Assembly: GCF_007018905.1 (NCBI RefSeq)
Contig: NZ_CP041402.1
Span: forward strand, 5,010,001 to 5,074,000
Length of the DNA: 64,000 nt
Direction: 5' to 3'
Source: Tardiphaga sp. vice304
GTDB taxonomy: Bacteria; Pseudomonadota; Alphaproteobacteria; Rhizobiales; Xanthobacteraceae
Position numbers and translations under genes: made by a program. The notes below the pieces were generated by a model that was not told where the DNA came from, made no database searches, and saw nothing but the letters and a program-made list of their open reading frames with translations. This document shows, one piece after another, positions 40,979 through 50,423 of the stretch (position 1 is its first letter; each line of letters begins with the position of its first letter).

Positions 40979-41882
40979 ATGGCAAAGCTTCCCGATTTCG
41001 AGGCCCTGGCCATTTTCGCCAAGGTTGTCGAGCTGCGTTCCTTTGCGGCCACTGCGGCGGACCCTCGGCCTATCCACCGCGACCGTCTCCAAGGCCGTCA
41101 GCCGGCTTGAGGAGCGGCTGGGCGCACGGCTGTTCAACCGCACCTCGCGGCGGATCGCGCTGACCGATGCGGGGCGCACGCTGGCGCTGCGGGCGTCGCA
41201 GCTATTGGTGGATGGCGAGCTCGCCGAGAGCGAGGCGCTGGCGCAATCGGCGACGCCGCGTGGGCTGGTACGGCTCGCGGTGCCGATGACCTTCGGCACC
41301 AAGACGCTGGCGCCGCTGCTGCCGGAATTTCTGGCGACCTATCCCGAGGTGTCCATCGACCTCAGCCTCAGTGACGCCACCGTCGACCTGATCGGCGAAG
41401 GGTTTGACGCTGCGATCCGGATCGCCACCCTGCCCGACTCCTCGCTGCTCGCCCGGCGGCTGTGCGACATGCCGCGCCATGTCGTGGCTTCGCCTGCGTA
41501 CTTTGAAAAGCACGGCCGGCCGACCCACCCGATGCATCTCGCCGATCACGCCTGCCTCGGCTACACCTATCTCTCGACACCCGGCGTCTGGCATTTCAGC
41601 AATGCCGCCGGCGGGACCGCCAGCGTGCGGCCGGCCGGCCCGCTGCGGGCCAATAATGGCGAGGCGGTACTGCCGGCGCTGCTGGCCGGGCTGGGGATTG
41701 CTGACCTGCCGGAATTCATCTGCGGCGAGGCGCTGGCGTCCGGCGAGCTGGAAGCGGTACTTACCGACTGGTCGCAATCGGCCAGCGGCGTGTATCTGGT
41801 CACCCCGCCCGGCGGCCCGCGCCCGGCACGCGTCGAAGTGCTGCTGGACTATCTGGCGAAGAGACTGGGGCGTAAAGTGTAG
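40979..41882 (+). pseudogene. LysR-family regulator with a one-base frameshift
   Basis: The N-terminus MAKLPDFEALAIFAKVVELR is read from ATG 40979. At about 41070-41074 the sequence has an extra C (GCGGACCCTCGGCC where GACCTCGGC would keep frame). After the shift, the frame continues as LGLSTATVSKAVSRLEERLGARLFNRTSRR and the full substrate-binding domain to 41882, so the rest of the gene is intact. If the base is real, the HTH is broken; if it is a sequencing error, this is a normal 300-residue regulator. It is divergent from pirin-wrbA. Confidence 0.85.
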
Positions 41883-41887
41883 TTTCC

Positions 41888-41917
41888 TTACCCTCCCCTT
41901 TTGAGGGGGAGGGTAAA
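41888..41917. terminator. Hairpin terminator after lysR
   Basis: TTACCCTCCCC (41888-41898) pairs with GGGGGAGGGTAA around TTTTGA. It has the family A core and lies 6 bp behind the stop. It probably ends lysR transcription and perhaps also the opposite strand. Confidence 0.65.
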
Positions 41918-41979
41918 GAACCTCAATCGGAGCACAATAGCTCGCAGAGCTAATTCGATCGCGCACCACCGATAGCTAG

Positions 41980-42012
41980 GCGTGTATGGGTCCCCGCTTT
42001 CGCGCGGACGAC
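41980..42012. repeat. Family B half element (B4)
   Basis: GTATGGGTCCCCGCTTTCGC / GCGGACGACAC corresponds to the right arm of the family B repeats. The left arm is absent, so it is a partial copy in the convergent lysR/hlyD gap. Confidence 0.55.
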
Positions 42013-42050
42013 ACAGTGTTTGAAGCGTTGTCGGAGCTAAACAGAAGCGC

Positions 42051-42947
42051 TCAGAACGCCTTCGCCACACTCGTCCCATCCTTCGCCACGATCTCCACCG
42101 TCGCCGTGCGCCCCGCCACCAGCGCCGTGCCTGGCGGCAGCGGGTCGAGCGCGATGCGGACGGGGACGCGCTGGGCGAGGCGCACCCAGCTGAAGGTCGG
42201 AGTCACATTGGCGAGCAGATTGCTGCCCTCGCTACGGTCGCGATCCTCGATGCCGGCGGCGACGCTTTCGACGCGCCCCGTCAACCGCCGGGAATCGCCC
42301 ATCAGCTGGATGTTGACGGCGTCGCCGACATGGATGCGCGACAGCTTGGTCTCTTCGAAATAGCCTTCGACATGCAGGCTGTCGGTATCGACCAGCGCCA
42401 TCACGCCCTTGCCGGCGCTGACATAGGTGCCGGGCCGCAGATCCATGTTGGAGATCTGGCCGTTGACCGGTGCGTGCACCTCGCTGCGATCGAGGTTGAG
42501 CTGCGCGATCGCCTGGTCTGCAACCGCCTGATCCAGCGACGCCTTGGCCAAGAGCTGTGTCGCCTGCACCTGTTCCTGTTTCTGCTGCGTCACCGCCGCC
42601 GGGCTCAGGTCGCGATAGCGCTTGAGGTCGAGTTCGGCCTGTTCGAGACTGGCCCGCCGGCCCGCCACGACGGCCTCGGTCTGCTGCAGTGCCAGCCTGA
42701 AGCGCTCGCGGTCGATCCGGAAGATGACATCGCCACGCGTCACCTTCTGATTGTCCTTCACCACGATTTCGGTGACGAAGCCCGAAACATCCGGCGCCAC
42801 GGTGACGACGTCGGCGCGCACGCGTCCGTCGCGCGTCCACGGCGCGTCCATGTAGTAGACCCAGAGATAGCGGCCGACCGCGACGGCGGCGGCCACCATC
42901 AGCAGGGTGACGGCAAAGCGGCGAACGAACCCGACAGTATTCTTCAT
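42051..42947 (-). CDS. HlyD/AaeA-type membrane fusion protein
   Basis: 298 residues. A single N-terminal membrane helix (AVTLLMVAAAVAVGRYLWVYYM) is followed by the lipoyl half-motif APDVSGFVTEIVVKDNQKVTRGDVIFRID, a coiled-coil hairpin (AEAVVAGRRASLEQAELDLKRY...) and the second half APVNGQISNMDLRPGTYV. This is the AaeA-type partner of FUSC efflux pumps. The start overlaps the DUF1656 stop by 4 bp. Last gene of the marR-FUSC-DUF1656-hlyD operon. Confidence 0.93.
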   Translation of the reverse strand: MKNTVGFVRRFAVTLLMVAAAVAVGRYLWVYYMDAPWTRDGRVRADVVTVAPDVSGFVTEIVVKDNQKVTRGDVIFRIDRERFRLALQQTEAVVAGRRASLEQAELDLKRYRDLSPAAVTQQKQEQVQATQLLAKASLDQAVADQAIAQLNLDRSEVHAPVNGQISNMDLRPGTYVSAGKGVMALVDTDSLHVEGYFEETKLSRIHVGDAVNIQLMGDSRRLTGRVESVAAGIEDRDRSEGSNLLANVTPTFSWVRLAQRVPVRIALDPLPPGTALVAGRTATVEIVAKDGTSVAKAF

Positions 42948-43153
42948 GGCAGCAATCCCGACGAAAGATAGACAACGCCGCCCAACAGGCAGACGAAAAG
43001 GGCAAGGTCGAACAGCGCGGGGTGCCAGACGTAATTATACAGCCCGCCGCGGACCATCAGCGGCCGCAGCAGCGCGCCGATCAGATAGGTGAGGATCAGC
43101 CACAGCAGCAGCGCCGGCACGAGTATCCCGAACAGATCGATCTCGAATCTCAT
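42944..43153 (-). CDS. DUF1656 family small membrane protein (AaeX-like)
   Basis: 69 residues with two membrane helices: GILVPALLLWLILTYLIGALL and LFDLALFVCLLGGVVYLS. This matches the DUF1656/AaeX family, found between the FUSC and HlyD genes of aromatic acid efflux systems. Function is unknown but may help assembly. It overlaps FUSC by 4 bp upstream and hlyD by 4 bp downstream. Confidence 0.92.
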   Translation of the reverse strand: MRFEIDLFGILVPALLLWLILTYLIGALLRPLMVRGGLYNYVWHPALFDLALFVCLLGGVVYLSSGLLP

Positions 43154-45210
43154 GCCGCGACACTCCCGGCGTTGGAAAGGTGCTCCGGCCGATAGGCCGC
43201 GGCGTCAGGAAACAACCCGCGACGTATGCCGACGAGGCCGATCAGCGCATCGCCGCGTGCGTCGTCGCGGGTCTCGGTCATGGCCTCGGCCAGCGCGTGA
43301 TCGATCCGCGTCAGCAGCGCCCCGGGCATCGCGCCGCCCTCGTAGCGGCGGAAATCGGCGGCGAGTTCATCGAGCATGGCGTCGATGGCAGCCAGCGTCG
43401 CCGGCGACAGGTGGTGCCTCGCGCGGCGCAGATCGACGATATTGAGACCGACGCGCAATTCGCGGAGACTGTCGATCTGGCTGAGTTTACTGTCGGGCAT
43501 CGCAGCAAGGCGCGGCGCCAGGAGGCCGATCCGGTTCAGCATCAAACCGGCAAACGCCGCGCGATCACGGTTGCCGCGACTTTCGGCGGCAAAGGCCAGC
43601 GCGGTCCACCCCTTGCGCATCAGACGACGCACGCTCCACTCGGCGCCGACCGAGCGCGCCAGCAGAATGGTGATGGTCGATATCTCGGTGCCGACGAAGA
43701 AGGTCAGGCCGCCATTGGCGAACGAGGCAAAATCGGCGCTGTAGGTCGCCTGCAGCGCCATCAGGCTGGCCGTGTTCGCGGCGAGAATCATGCCGATGAA
43801 GAAGGTCGAAGGCCGCGCGATCAGGAGGCCGAACAGCAGGAACGGCGGCGCCAGCGCGACCAGCAACACTTCGACATTGCTGATCCCCGGCAGGATCGCA
43901 AACAGATAGAGCGCGACGATGATCATGCTGACCAGCGTCCATTTGGCGAAATTGCGCAGGCCGACCGAAGGATCGTCCATCTGCGCGAAGAAGGAGCAGC
44001 CGACCGCAGCCATCATCGGCGCCGAGGCGCCGTCCGCCCAGCCGGTCAATATCCAGAACGCGCAGCACATGAGAATCGCGAGGATCGCGCCACCCGCCGA
44101 CCACAGCGCCATGCCGTGATCGACATGGCGCACCGGCGCGACGCCGGCCTCGGGCCGGAACATCAATCTCGCGCCGTCCGGCCGGCCACCTCTCGCGATC
44201 GCCTGGCTCAGCGCGCGGCAATCCTGCGAGATGTCGACCAATTCGCGCATCCGCATCAACAGGCTGACGATCATGATCTCGTTCCACGACGACCCGCCAT
44301 GCAGCACCGGCAGTTGCGCCGAGATCGTGGCGCGCAGCTCATCCGCTGGATCGCGTTCCATGCCGCTGCCGATCCAGCGCGACAGATCGTCGACCAGCGC
44401 CATCAGCTTCGGCTGGCTGGTGCGCGCATCCTCGCCGAGCGCGGCGAGGCGATCGGCGATCGAGGACAACAGCGGCAGCAGCGTCAGCATGCGCAGCCGC
44501 AGCGCGCGCAGCCAGCGTGGCGTGTCGCGGCTGACGTTGCGATCATAGGCGAGATGGTAGGACAGCATGTCGAGATCGACGATGTCGGCGGCGAGCTTGA
44601 GCCGCAGCTCGCGCGTCGCCTGGTCGGTGCCGTGGCCGGCAAGGACCTGCTGGCTGACCTTCCGCGCCCGGGCGAGCCAGCTATCGACCTGCGCCGACAC
44701 CGCGGGACCTACGCTGCGCGGCAACACGATGGTCGAAACGATACTGGCGCAGAGAATGCCTAAGATGATCTCCTCGCTGCGCGACACCGCGGTATCGAAG
44801 ATCAAAGACGGCTCCGACACCGAGGGAAAGCCGATCAGCGCCGCGGTATAGCCGGCCAGCATGAACATGTAGCCGCGCGGCGTCTTGTCGAGCAGCGAGA
44901 TGTAGAGGCAGAGCCCGACCCACAAAGCGAGGCCGAGACTCAGCAGCTCCGGCGAATTGACGAGATTGGGTACCAGAACGACGCTGGCGCAGGCGCCGAT
45001 CAGCGTTCCGGCTACGCGGAAGAAGGCTTTCGAGCGCGTCGCGCCGGCCAGCGGTTGCGAGGCGATGTAGACCGTGGCCAGCGCCCAATACGGTCGCGGC
45101 AGGTCCATCGCCAACGCGAACAGCAGCGCCATCACGGCCGCCAGAAAGGTCTTCAGCGAGAAGATGATGTCGGCGTGACGGACCAGGAAGGACGGACGAG
45201 TGGCGGTCAT
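43150..45210 (-). CDS. FUSC-family inner membrane exporter (AaeB-like)
   Basis: 686 residues. Two membrane domains each with about five to six helices (N-terminal FLAAVMALLFALAMDLPRPYWALATVYIA and C-terminal SAGGAILAILMCCAFWILTGWADG) with cytoplasmic domains between and after. The conserved PRPYWA and related segments are typical FUSC. It exports hydroxylated aromatic acids with HlyD and DUF1656. Its start overlaps the marR stop by 4 bp. Confidence 0.93.
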   Translation of the reverse strand: MTATRPSFLVRHADIIFSLKTFLAAVMALLFALAMDLPRPYWALATVYIASQPLAGATRSKAFFRVAGTLIGACASVVLVPNLVNSPELLSLGLALWVGLCLYISLLDKTPRGYMFMLAGYTAALIGFPSVSEPSLIFDTAVSRSEEIILGILCASIVSTIVLPRSVGPAVSAQVDSWLARARKVSQQVLAGHGTDQATRELRLKLAADIVDLDMLSYHLAYDRNVSRDTPRWLRALRLRMLTLLPLLSSIADRLAALGEDARTSQPKLMALVDDLSRWIGSGMERDPADELRATISAQLPVLHGGSSWNEIMIVSLLMRMRELVDISQDCRALSQAIARGGRPDGARLMFRPEAGVAPVRHVDHGMALWSAGGAILAILMCCAFWILTGWADGASAPMMAAVGCSFFAQMDDPSVGLRNFAKWTLVSMIIVALYLFAILPGISNVEVLLVALAPPFLLFGLLIARPSTFFIGMILAANTASLMALQATYSADFASFANGGLTFFVGTEISTITILLARSVGAEWSVRRLMRKGWTALAFAAESRGNRDRAAFAGLMLNRIGLLAPRLAAMPDSKLSQIDSLRELRVGLNIVDLRRARHHLSPATLAAIDAMLDELAADFRRYEGGAMPGALLTRIDHALAEAMTETRDDARGDALIGLVGIRRGLFPDAAAYRPEHLSNAGSVAA

Positions 45211-45683
45211 GATCGAGCTTCCGTCTCCCCTGTTGCGTCAACGGCGTCGTTGGCAGATCGTTCGATCCGGCGCAGAACATCGAAGGTAACGTTGAGTTCG
45301 TCGGGCGAGACGCCCTTCATCAACGCACTGCGGACGCGGCGCATCACCCGCTGGACCTCGTCGGCCTTGGCAGCGCCCAGCGCCGTCAGATGCAGCATTT
45401 TGGCGCGGCGGTCGGTCGGGTCTTCGCGGCGCTCGACCAGGCCCTCGGCGGCCAGCAGATCGATAAGCCTGACCACCGACGGCCCTTCCAGGCCCATCTC
45501 GTCGGCGAGCACGCCCTGGCGCACGCAAGTACCATGACGCGACAGGATCAGCAGCGGATGGGCGGTGGCCTCCGACAGCCCATGCGCGCGCAGCGCCTGG
45601 TCGGCGCGCCGCCGCCACACCCGCGCCAGCCGCGCGACCAGCAGTCCGAGTTCCGCCTGGATATGGGTTTGCGAATGCACCAT
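45207..45683 (-). CDS. MarR-family transcriptional regulator
   Basis: 158 residues. The winged HTH is seen in LSEATAHPLLILSRHGTCVRQGVLADEMGLEGPSVVRLIDLLAAEGLVERREDPTDRRAKMLHLTALG. The RREDPTDRRAK wing is typical. It probably represses the efflux operon and responds to a phenolic ligand. It is first gene of the operon, with an inverted repeat right upstream of the start. Confidence 0.94.
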   Translation of the reverse strand: MVHSQTHIQAELGLLVARLARVWRRRADQALRAHGLSEATAHPLLILSRHGTCVRQGVLADEMGLEGPSVVRLIDLLAAEGLVERREDPTDRRAKMLHLTALGAAKADEVQRVMRRVRSALMKGVSPDELNVTFDVLRRIERSANDAVDATGETEARS

Positions 45684-45692
45684 GCCGAATTA

Positions 45693-45706
45693 GATAGGAT
45701 GCTATC
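45693..45706. promoter_or_regulatory. Candidate MarR operator
   Basis: GATAG-GATG-CTATC is an inverted repeat 10 bp upstream of the marR ATG. MarR proteins bind 16-20 bp palindromes overlapping their own promoter, so the position fits autorepression. Confidence 0.5.
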
Positions 45707-45752
45707 GATTAGGCTGCAATCGACAGGTGGCCATGGCGGGTTCACAGGTGCG

Positions 45753-45852
45753 TGTAGCCCGGATGACAATCCTGGGCCGGCACATCCTCATGCACGCTGT
45801 CCCCGGATTGCGTCGCCGCGCGCTTTGCTCGCGCCGACTTCATCCGGGCTAC
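45753..45852. repeat. Family C palindromic repeat (C1)
   Basis: TGTAGCCCGGATGA (left) and TTCATCCGGGCTACA-type (right) arms bracket about 70 bp that contain inner GC-rich repeats. It lies upstream of marR, in the 317-bp gap behind the next gene. Confidence 0.7.
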
Positions 45853-45883
45853 ATCGAAGTGCAATCGATATGCGGCAAATCGT

Positions 45884-45982
45884 GGGGTGGGCGAAGGCGG
45901 ATGCGCCGTGCCTACACCTTGCACGCGGGCAATGGTGGACACGCGCCGTCGCGCTGCGCGCCACGTCGCTTTGCCCACCCTA
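45884..45982. repeat. Family C palindromic repeat (C2)
   Basis: The arms are GGGGTGGGCGAAG at the left and CTTTGCCCACCC at the right, with GGATGCGCCGTGCC and similar repeats inside. It follows C1 directly, so the 45.7-46.0 kb gap is nearly all repeat sequence, and no gene is seen there. Confidence 0.65.
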
Positions 45983-46000
45983 TGATGGCAGCGGTAATCG

Positions 46001-46606
46001 TCAGTCCGTCGACTTGCGCAGTTCGGAGGCGCCTTCGGCCCGGGCCGCATCCGGCTTCACCGAGCCGGTCGGGATCGATTCGATCTTGCCGATCTCGACG
46101 CGCGGGGTGGCGACGCGGGTGACGGTCTCACCGGCTGAGGCGCCGGCATCAGCGGTGCGCGGCGCGTCGGGCGCGCGCAGCGAGCGCGGGCGGGCGATGG
46201 CGCGGGCCATCAGCATCTGGCCGCCTTGGTGGCGGAAGTCGCAATAGGCGAAGCCCATGCCGGAGACGGCACCGCGGAAGCTGCGCTCATCGTTCTTGAC
46301 GAGATTGAAGCAGGGCTCGAACGGCAGGCCCTTGATCGAGGCGCAGATCGCCTGGCCGCGCACCTGCAGCGTATTGCCGGGCAGCCGCATGTTGCGCGAG
46401 GGGCCGGAGCCCGAAAACTGGACGGCGCCTGCCGCGCCGCCATCGTCGAACACGCGGCCGGCGCCGCGGGTGCCGTCGAAACAGGTAAAGGCAAATACCT
46501 TTCCGGCGACGAATTTGCGGGCTTCATCCGCCGTCATCGAGCCAGCCATTGCCGGCATCGCGACGAATGCGGCAAACACGGCTCCCAACAAGAAACGCGC
46601 AACCAT
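46001..46606 (-). CDS. Exported hypothetical protein with cysteine-rich core
   Basis: 201 residues. Signal peptide (VARFLLGAVFAAFVAMPAMAG) then a compact 130-residue domain: TADEARKFVAGKVFAFTCFDGTRGAGRVFDDGGAAGAVQFSG..., with Cys pairs suggesting disulfides (TCFDG, ICASIKGLPFEPCF, YCDF). The last 60 residues are flexible. Such proteins are widespread in Bradyrhizobium relatives without assigned function. Start ATG 46606 has a GGAG upstream. Confidence 0.75.
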   Translation of the reverse strand: MVARFLLGAVFAAFVAMPAMAGSMTADEARKFVAGKVFAFTCFDGTRGAGRVFDDGGAAGAVQFSGSGPSRNMRLPGNTLQVRGQAICASIKGLPFEPCFNLVKNDERSFRGAVSGMGFAYCDFRHQGGQMLMARAIARPRSLRAPDAPRTADAGASAGETVTRVATPRVEIGKIESIPTGSVKPDAARAEGASELRKSTD

Positions 46607-46717
46607 AGGATACTCCGACCAACTGAGCGCGGATGACCGCCAGACGCCTTTACCCGCTGCTTACCATACCAACCGTGGCAACAATGGAGCACGGACGTTG
46701 GTAAAGTCTGAACGCGC

Positions 46718-47698
46718 TCAGGAAATCTTTACCACGATTCGACCGCGGACCTGGCCCGCCAGCACCCGGGCACCGGCGTCGACGACGCCGTCGAGATCGA
46801 TTTCCTGAGTAATTTCAGCGAGTTTTGCAGAATCCAGATCCGTCGCCAGCCGCGCCCAGGCCTGTTTGCGCAACTCGATCGGGCACATCACGCTATCGAT
46901 GCCGAGAAGACACACGCCGCGTAAAATGAACGGCGCGACGGAGGACGGCAGGTCCATGCCAGCGGCGAGGCCGCAGGCGGCGATGGCGCCGCGATATTTC
47001 GTCATCGACAGCAGGTTCGCCAGCGTGGTCGAGCCGACGCTGTCGATGCCGCCCGCCCAGCGCTCCTTGGCCAGCGGCTTGGCGGGGCCGGACAGTTCGG
47101 CGCGGTCGATGATTTCCGCGGCCCCCAGCCCCTTGAGGTAGCCCTCCTCCGCGGTGCGACCGGTCGACGCGATGACGTGGTAGCCGAGCTTCGACAGCAC
47201 CGCGATCGCGACCGAGCCGACGCCGCCGGCGGCCCCCGTCACCACCACCGGGCCGTCAGCGGGCGTCAGCCCGTGCTTCTCCAGCGCCAGCACCGACAGC
47301 ATCGCGGTATAGCCGGCGGTGCCGATCGCCATCGCGTCACGCGTCGTCATGCCGTCCGGCAGCCGCACCAGCCAGTCGCCCTTGACCCGCGCCTTCTCGG
47401 CATAGGCGCCCAGATGGGTCTCGCCCATCCCCCAGCCGTTGCAGATCACCTTGTCGCCAGGCTTCCAGCCGGCATGGCTGGAGCTCTCCACAGTGCCGGC
47501 GAAGTCGATGCCGGCGATCATCGGAAACCGCCGCACCACCGGCGCCTTGCCGGTGACGGCGAGGCCGTCCTTGTAATTCACCGTCGACCACTCGACGCGC
47601 ACTGTCACGTCGCCCTCCATCAGTTCGGCCTCGTCGAACTGCGTCAGCGCCACCGAGGTGCCCTTGTCGGCCTTGTCGATCCGGATTGCCTTGAACAT
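46718..47698 (-). CDS. acuI: Acrylyl-CoA reductase-like MDR oxidoreductase (AcuI/YhdH)
   Basis: 326 residues from ATG 47698. The MDR fold with NADPH site [31 protein letters not shown], where the Gly-rich loop and the Thr-Gly-Arg favour NADPH. The family-specific segments [36 protein letters not shown] and [20 protein letters not shown] match AcuI/YhdH, which reduce acrylyl-CoA to propionyl-CoA. No zinc ligands are seen. It may act in propionate or detoxification metabolism. Confidence 0.93.
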   Translation of the reverse strand: MFKAIRIDKADKGTSVALTQFDEAELMEGDVTVRVEWSTVNYKDGLAVTGKAPVVRRFPMIAGIDFAGTVESSSHAGWKPGDKVICNGWGMGETHLGAYAEKARVKGDWLVRLPDGMTTRDAMAIGTAGYTAMLSVLALEKHGLTPADGPVVVTGAAGGVGSVAIAVLSKLGYHVIASTGRTAEEGYLKGLGAAEIIDRAELSGPAKPLAKERWAGGIDSVGSTTLANLLSMTKYRGAIAACGLAAGMDLPSSVAPFILRGVCLLGIDSVMCPIELRKQAWARLATDLDSAKLAEITQEIDLDGVVDAGARVLAGQVRGRIVVKIS

Positions 47699-47810
47699 GC
47701 CCAACGCGCCGCTCCCTGAATGATGATGTTGCTTTGTTGCAATATGCCGCGCGATGGCGGCAAACACCACAGCAGGCGGCCGGACATGCTGCATGGCTGG
47801 TGAGCGGCGC

Positions 47811-47963
47811 GCTCTTTCTTCCCTCTCCCCTTGTGGGAGAGGGTGGCTTCGCGAAGCGAAGACGGGTGAGGGGGTGCCACGTGCACTGTCGCCAACGCCC
47901 CCTCATCCGTCACGGCCTTCGGCCGTGCCACCTTCTCCCACAAGGGGAGAAGGAAGAAAGAGC
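47811..47963. repeat. Family A palindromic repeat (A3) with long terminal arms
   Basis: Terminal arms GCTCTTTCTTCC (47811-47822) and GGAAGAAAGAGC (47952-47963) are perfect inverted repeats. Inner hairpins on CCCTCTCCCC...GGGAGAGGG and CTTCTCCCAC...GGGGAGAAG follow. It lies between the SleB stop and the acuI start, both genes on the minus strand. Confidence 0.8.
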
Positions 47964-47980
47964 GTGGATTGTCGGTGCCC

Positions 47981-49378
47981 TTACGGCTTCAGCACGGCCA
48001 GCTTGGCGGATATTTCCGCGGTCTGCGCGGCGGTACCCCAGCTTGGCGCCTCGCGGCCGTCGCCCCAGTTGCGTGGGCGATAGAAGGTGTGAACGCCGGT
48101 GCGGTACATTTTCTTCATTTCGTGCACCCAGGACGGATGCACCCAATACGCATGATAATGCGTCGATTTCGCCACTTCCGGCAGCCAGATACGACCGTCG
48201 AGCGTCGCCTTGGCGATCTTGCGGGCGCGCTCGTACATGTCGGGTTCCTTGACCACGTCGGGAATGCCGTCGCAGGCGAAGGTGAACTGGCAGGCCAGCT
48301 TGCGGTGCTTGTTCTGATACACGACGCCGCACACGGTGGTCGGATAGAAGCCGGAGAACGCGCGGTTCAACACCACCTGCGCCACCGCCATCTGGCCACG
48401 CACCGCCTCGCCGCGGGCTTCGAAATAGATCGCCTCCGTCAGGCACTTCTCCTGCCTGGCGCGGGCCTTGTCGTCGAACAGGCCGAGCCGTTCGGCCGGC
48501 GTCTTGACGTGGGTCACGGCGTTGACCTCACCCTTCCCGGCGACGCTCTCGCCGCCCTTGGCGGGATCGGCGGCAGCCGGGAGCTGCGCCCCGGTCTTCA
48601 TGTCGGGATCGCGCGCCGACGGCGCCGGCATCACGATCATCGGCTCTTCGCCGGGCTGCCATCTCTCCAGCGCGCTGCCGGCGGCGCCGAGCGACGAACG
48701 GCCGAAGAACAGGCTGGCGGTCTTGACCGAGAAGCCATCTTTCGGCGGCGCGGGGACGACGGCGATGACAGCGGTGTCCGGCACCAGGCGAGGATCGGAG
48801 ACCGGCTGGGTTTCGAGCGAAGCATCATACTGCTGCAACGGCGGCGCCTGCAGCGCTTCGGCGAGTTCGGGATCGAGCGGCGCGCTGTCTGCCGGCGACG
48901 CATCCACGGTCTTCGCGCCACGCACCGAAACATTGTCGTCGAGCGAATGGCCAGTCGCCGGCTGTTCGCCGGACATCGCCGGATTCGGCGTATGCAGCGC
49001 GAGGCGATCGCCCTTCAGCGTGCGATCGACGGTCGGGAAATCGGCGGCTTCGTAGCGGCGCGGCGCCTGCACCAGCGGATTGCGCGTCAGCGCCCCGGTG
49101 ATGTCGTCGCCCGAGGTTTCGAAACGGGCGAGCTGGAAGGTGGGATTGCGCGACGAGGTGCCGATCGGACGGCCGAATGAGAAGGTCGCGACCTGGATCG
49201 AACTCACGGCGGAGGCAACCACGCGCTTCTGCCAGCGCTCGGCAACTCCCGGCTGGCGCGCCAGCAACGAAGCGATATCCTGGTAGCCCACCTCGGTCGG
49301 GAACACTGCAAAGAAGCAGAGGCCGAGACCGAAGAGCGCAATGGGCGCGCCCTTCGGCCGGTTACGCATTACTGACAT
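47981..49378 (-). CDS. SleB-type cell wall hydrolase
   Basis: 465 residues from ATG 49378. A membrane anchor or signal (IALFGLGLCFFAVFPTEVGY) is followed by a long variable region, and the C-terminal 140 residues are a hydrolase_2 (SleB) domain: EAIYFEARGEAVRGQMAVAQVVLNRAFSGFYPTTVCGVVYQNKHRKLACQFTFACDG, with the catalytic Glu in YFEARGE. It is a lytic transglycosylase acting on peptidoglycan. A TTG at 49393 is less likely as start. Confidence 0.92.
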   Translation of the reverse strand: MSVMRNRPKGAPIALFGLGLCFFAVFPTEVGYQDIASLLARQPGVAERWQKRVVASAVSSIQVATFSFGRPIGTSSRNPTFQLARFETSGDDITGALTRNPLVQAPRRYEAADFPTVDRTLKGDRLALHTPNPAMSGEQPATGHSLDDNVSVRGAKTVDASPADSAPLDPELAEALQAPPLQQYDASLETQPVSDPRLVPDTAVIAVVPAPPKDGFSVKTASLFFGRSSLGAAGSALERWQPGEEPMIVMPAPSARDPDMKTGAQLPAAADPAKGGESVAGKGEVNAVTHVKTPAERLGLFDDKARARQEKCLTEAIYFEARGEAVRGQMAVAQVVLNRAFSGFYPTTVCGVVYQNKHRKLACQFTFACDGIPDVVKEPDMYERARKIAKATLDGRIWLPEVAKSTHYHAYWVHPSWVHEMKKMYRTGVHTFYRPRNWGDGREAPSWGTAAQTAEISAKLAVLKP

Positions 49379-49613
49379 GATACGCCTACGCAACGCTTAC
49401 AAAACTGGATTGATCTGCACTTCCGTACATTTCGATCTGTTTCGTTAGTACGGAATCAAAGTTGCCGCGGAGTTAATCCGCGATACCGCCGCGACACAGG
49501 CAAGCGGCGTCTGCGCGTGCGAGCCGCAATCGTGCGGCGTGGTAAACCGCGCGTCCACGAAACTGGTAAACATCCGGTCAACGAAAACGTCGCCTATACA
49601 CGCGCCTGCGAAC

Positions 49614-50381
49614 TTAAAAAAGCGAGCCCTGCCCGCCATCGCCCGCCGCGGCCGCCACTTTTCGAGCGGCCGTTTTCTTCGCCGGCTTCAGGCTGTCGGC
49701 AGCGGCCATTTCTTCCGCGGAGATCGGCAGGATCAGTTGCGCATCATCATTGGCGGGCTTGTTCACCGCGGTGGAGACCGGATGCCACACGAACGCGCCA
49801 TCCTCCGGCGCGCGCAGCAGCGTCATCACATCCGTCGCATTGTCGGCGCTGCAATCCAGCCATTGCGCAAAATCATCCGGCGCGATGGTCACCGGAACGC
49901 GATGGTGCAGCACCGACATGCCGGTGCTCGCCGCCGCGGTGATGATAGCGACGGTGTCGAGTTCTTCGCCATTCGGTCCCATCCAGGTTTCCGCAAGACC
50001 GGCAAAGCCGATCGGTCCGCGGGCGCGCGGATGGATGAAATACGGCTGCTTGCGGCCATCGGAGGTGTGCCACTCATAATAGCCGTCAGCGGGCACAAGG
50101 CAGCGACGCCGCCGGATCGCATTCCTGAAGGCGGGCTTCTCCTGCACGGTCTCGGCGCGGGCGTTGATCAATAGCGTAAACTGGCGGGGATCCTTGACCC
50201 AGGACGGCAGCAAGCCCCAGCGCATCAGCCGAAAATGCCGCGCGCCATTTTCCAGGATGACGACGGGAACAGGTTTGGTGGGTGCCACATTGTAACGCGC
50301 CGGAAAATTTGGCTGCTCGACATAGCCAAATACCTGCCGAAGCGCTTCCGGCGCCGTTGTGATAACAAATCGCCCGCACAT
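49614..50381 (-). CDS. HMCES/YedK abasic-site processing protein
   Basis: 255 residues from ATG 50381, so that Cys2 is exposed after Met removal. The SRAP domain covers MCGRFVITTAPEAL, NVAPT (Asn31), LINARAET (Glu77) and VLHHRVPV (His159/160). SRAP proteins form a DNA-protein cross-link with abasic sites in ssDNA through Cys2. The last 40 residues are Lys/Ala-rich and not conserved. It is divergent from the gene at 50424. Confidence 0.93.
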   Translation of the reverse strand: MCGRFVITTAPEALRQVFGYVEQPNFPARYNVAPTKPVPVVILENGARHFRLMRWGLLPSWVKDPRQFTLLINARAETVQEKPAFRNAIRRRRCLVPADGYYEWHTSDGRKQPYFIHPRARGPIGFAGLAETWMGPNGEELDTVAIITAAASTGMSVLHHRVPVTIAPDDFAQWLDCSADNATDVMTLLRAPEDGAFVWHPVSTAVNKPANDDAQLILPISAEEMAAADSLKPAKKTAARKVAAAAGDGGQGSLF

Positions 50382-50423
50382 TTGCGTCCCACACCTGATG
50401 TCTTCAGCCGGTTTTAACCTGAA

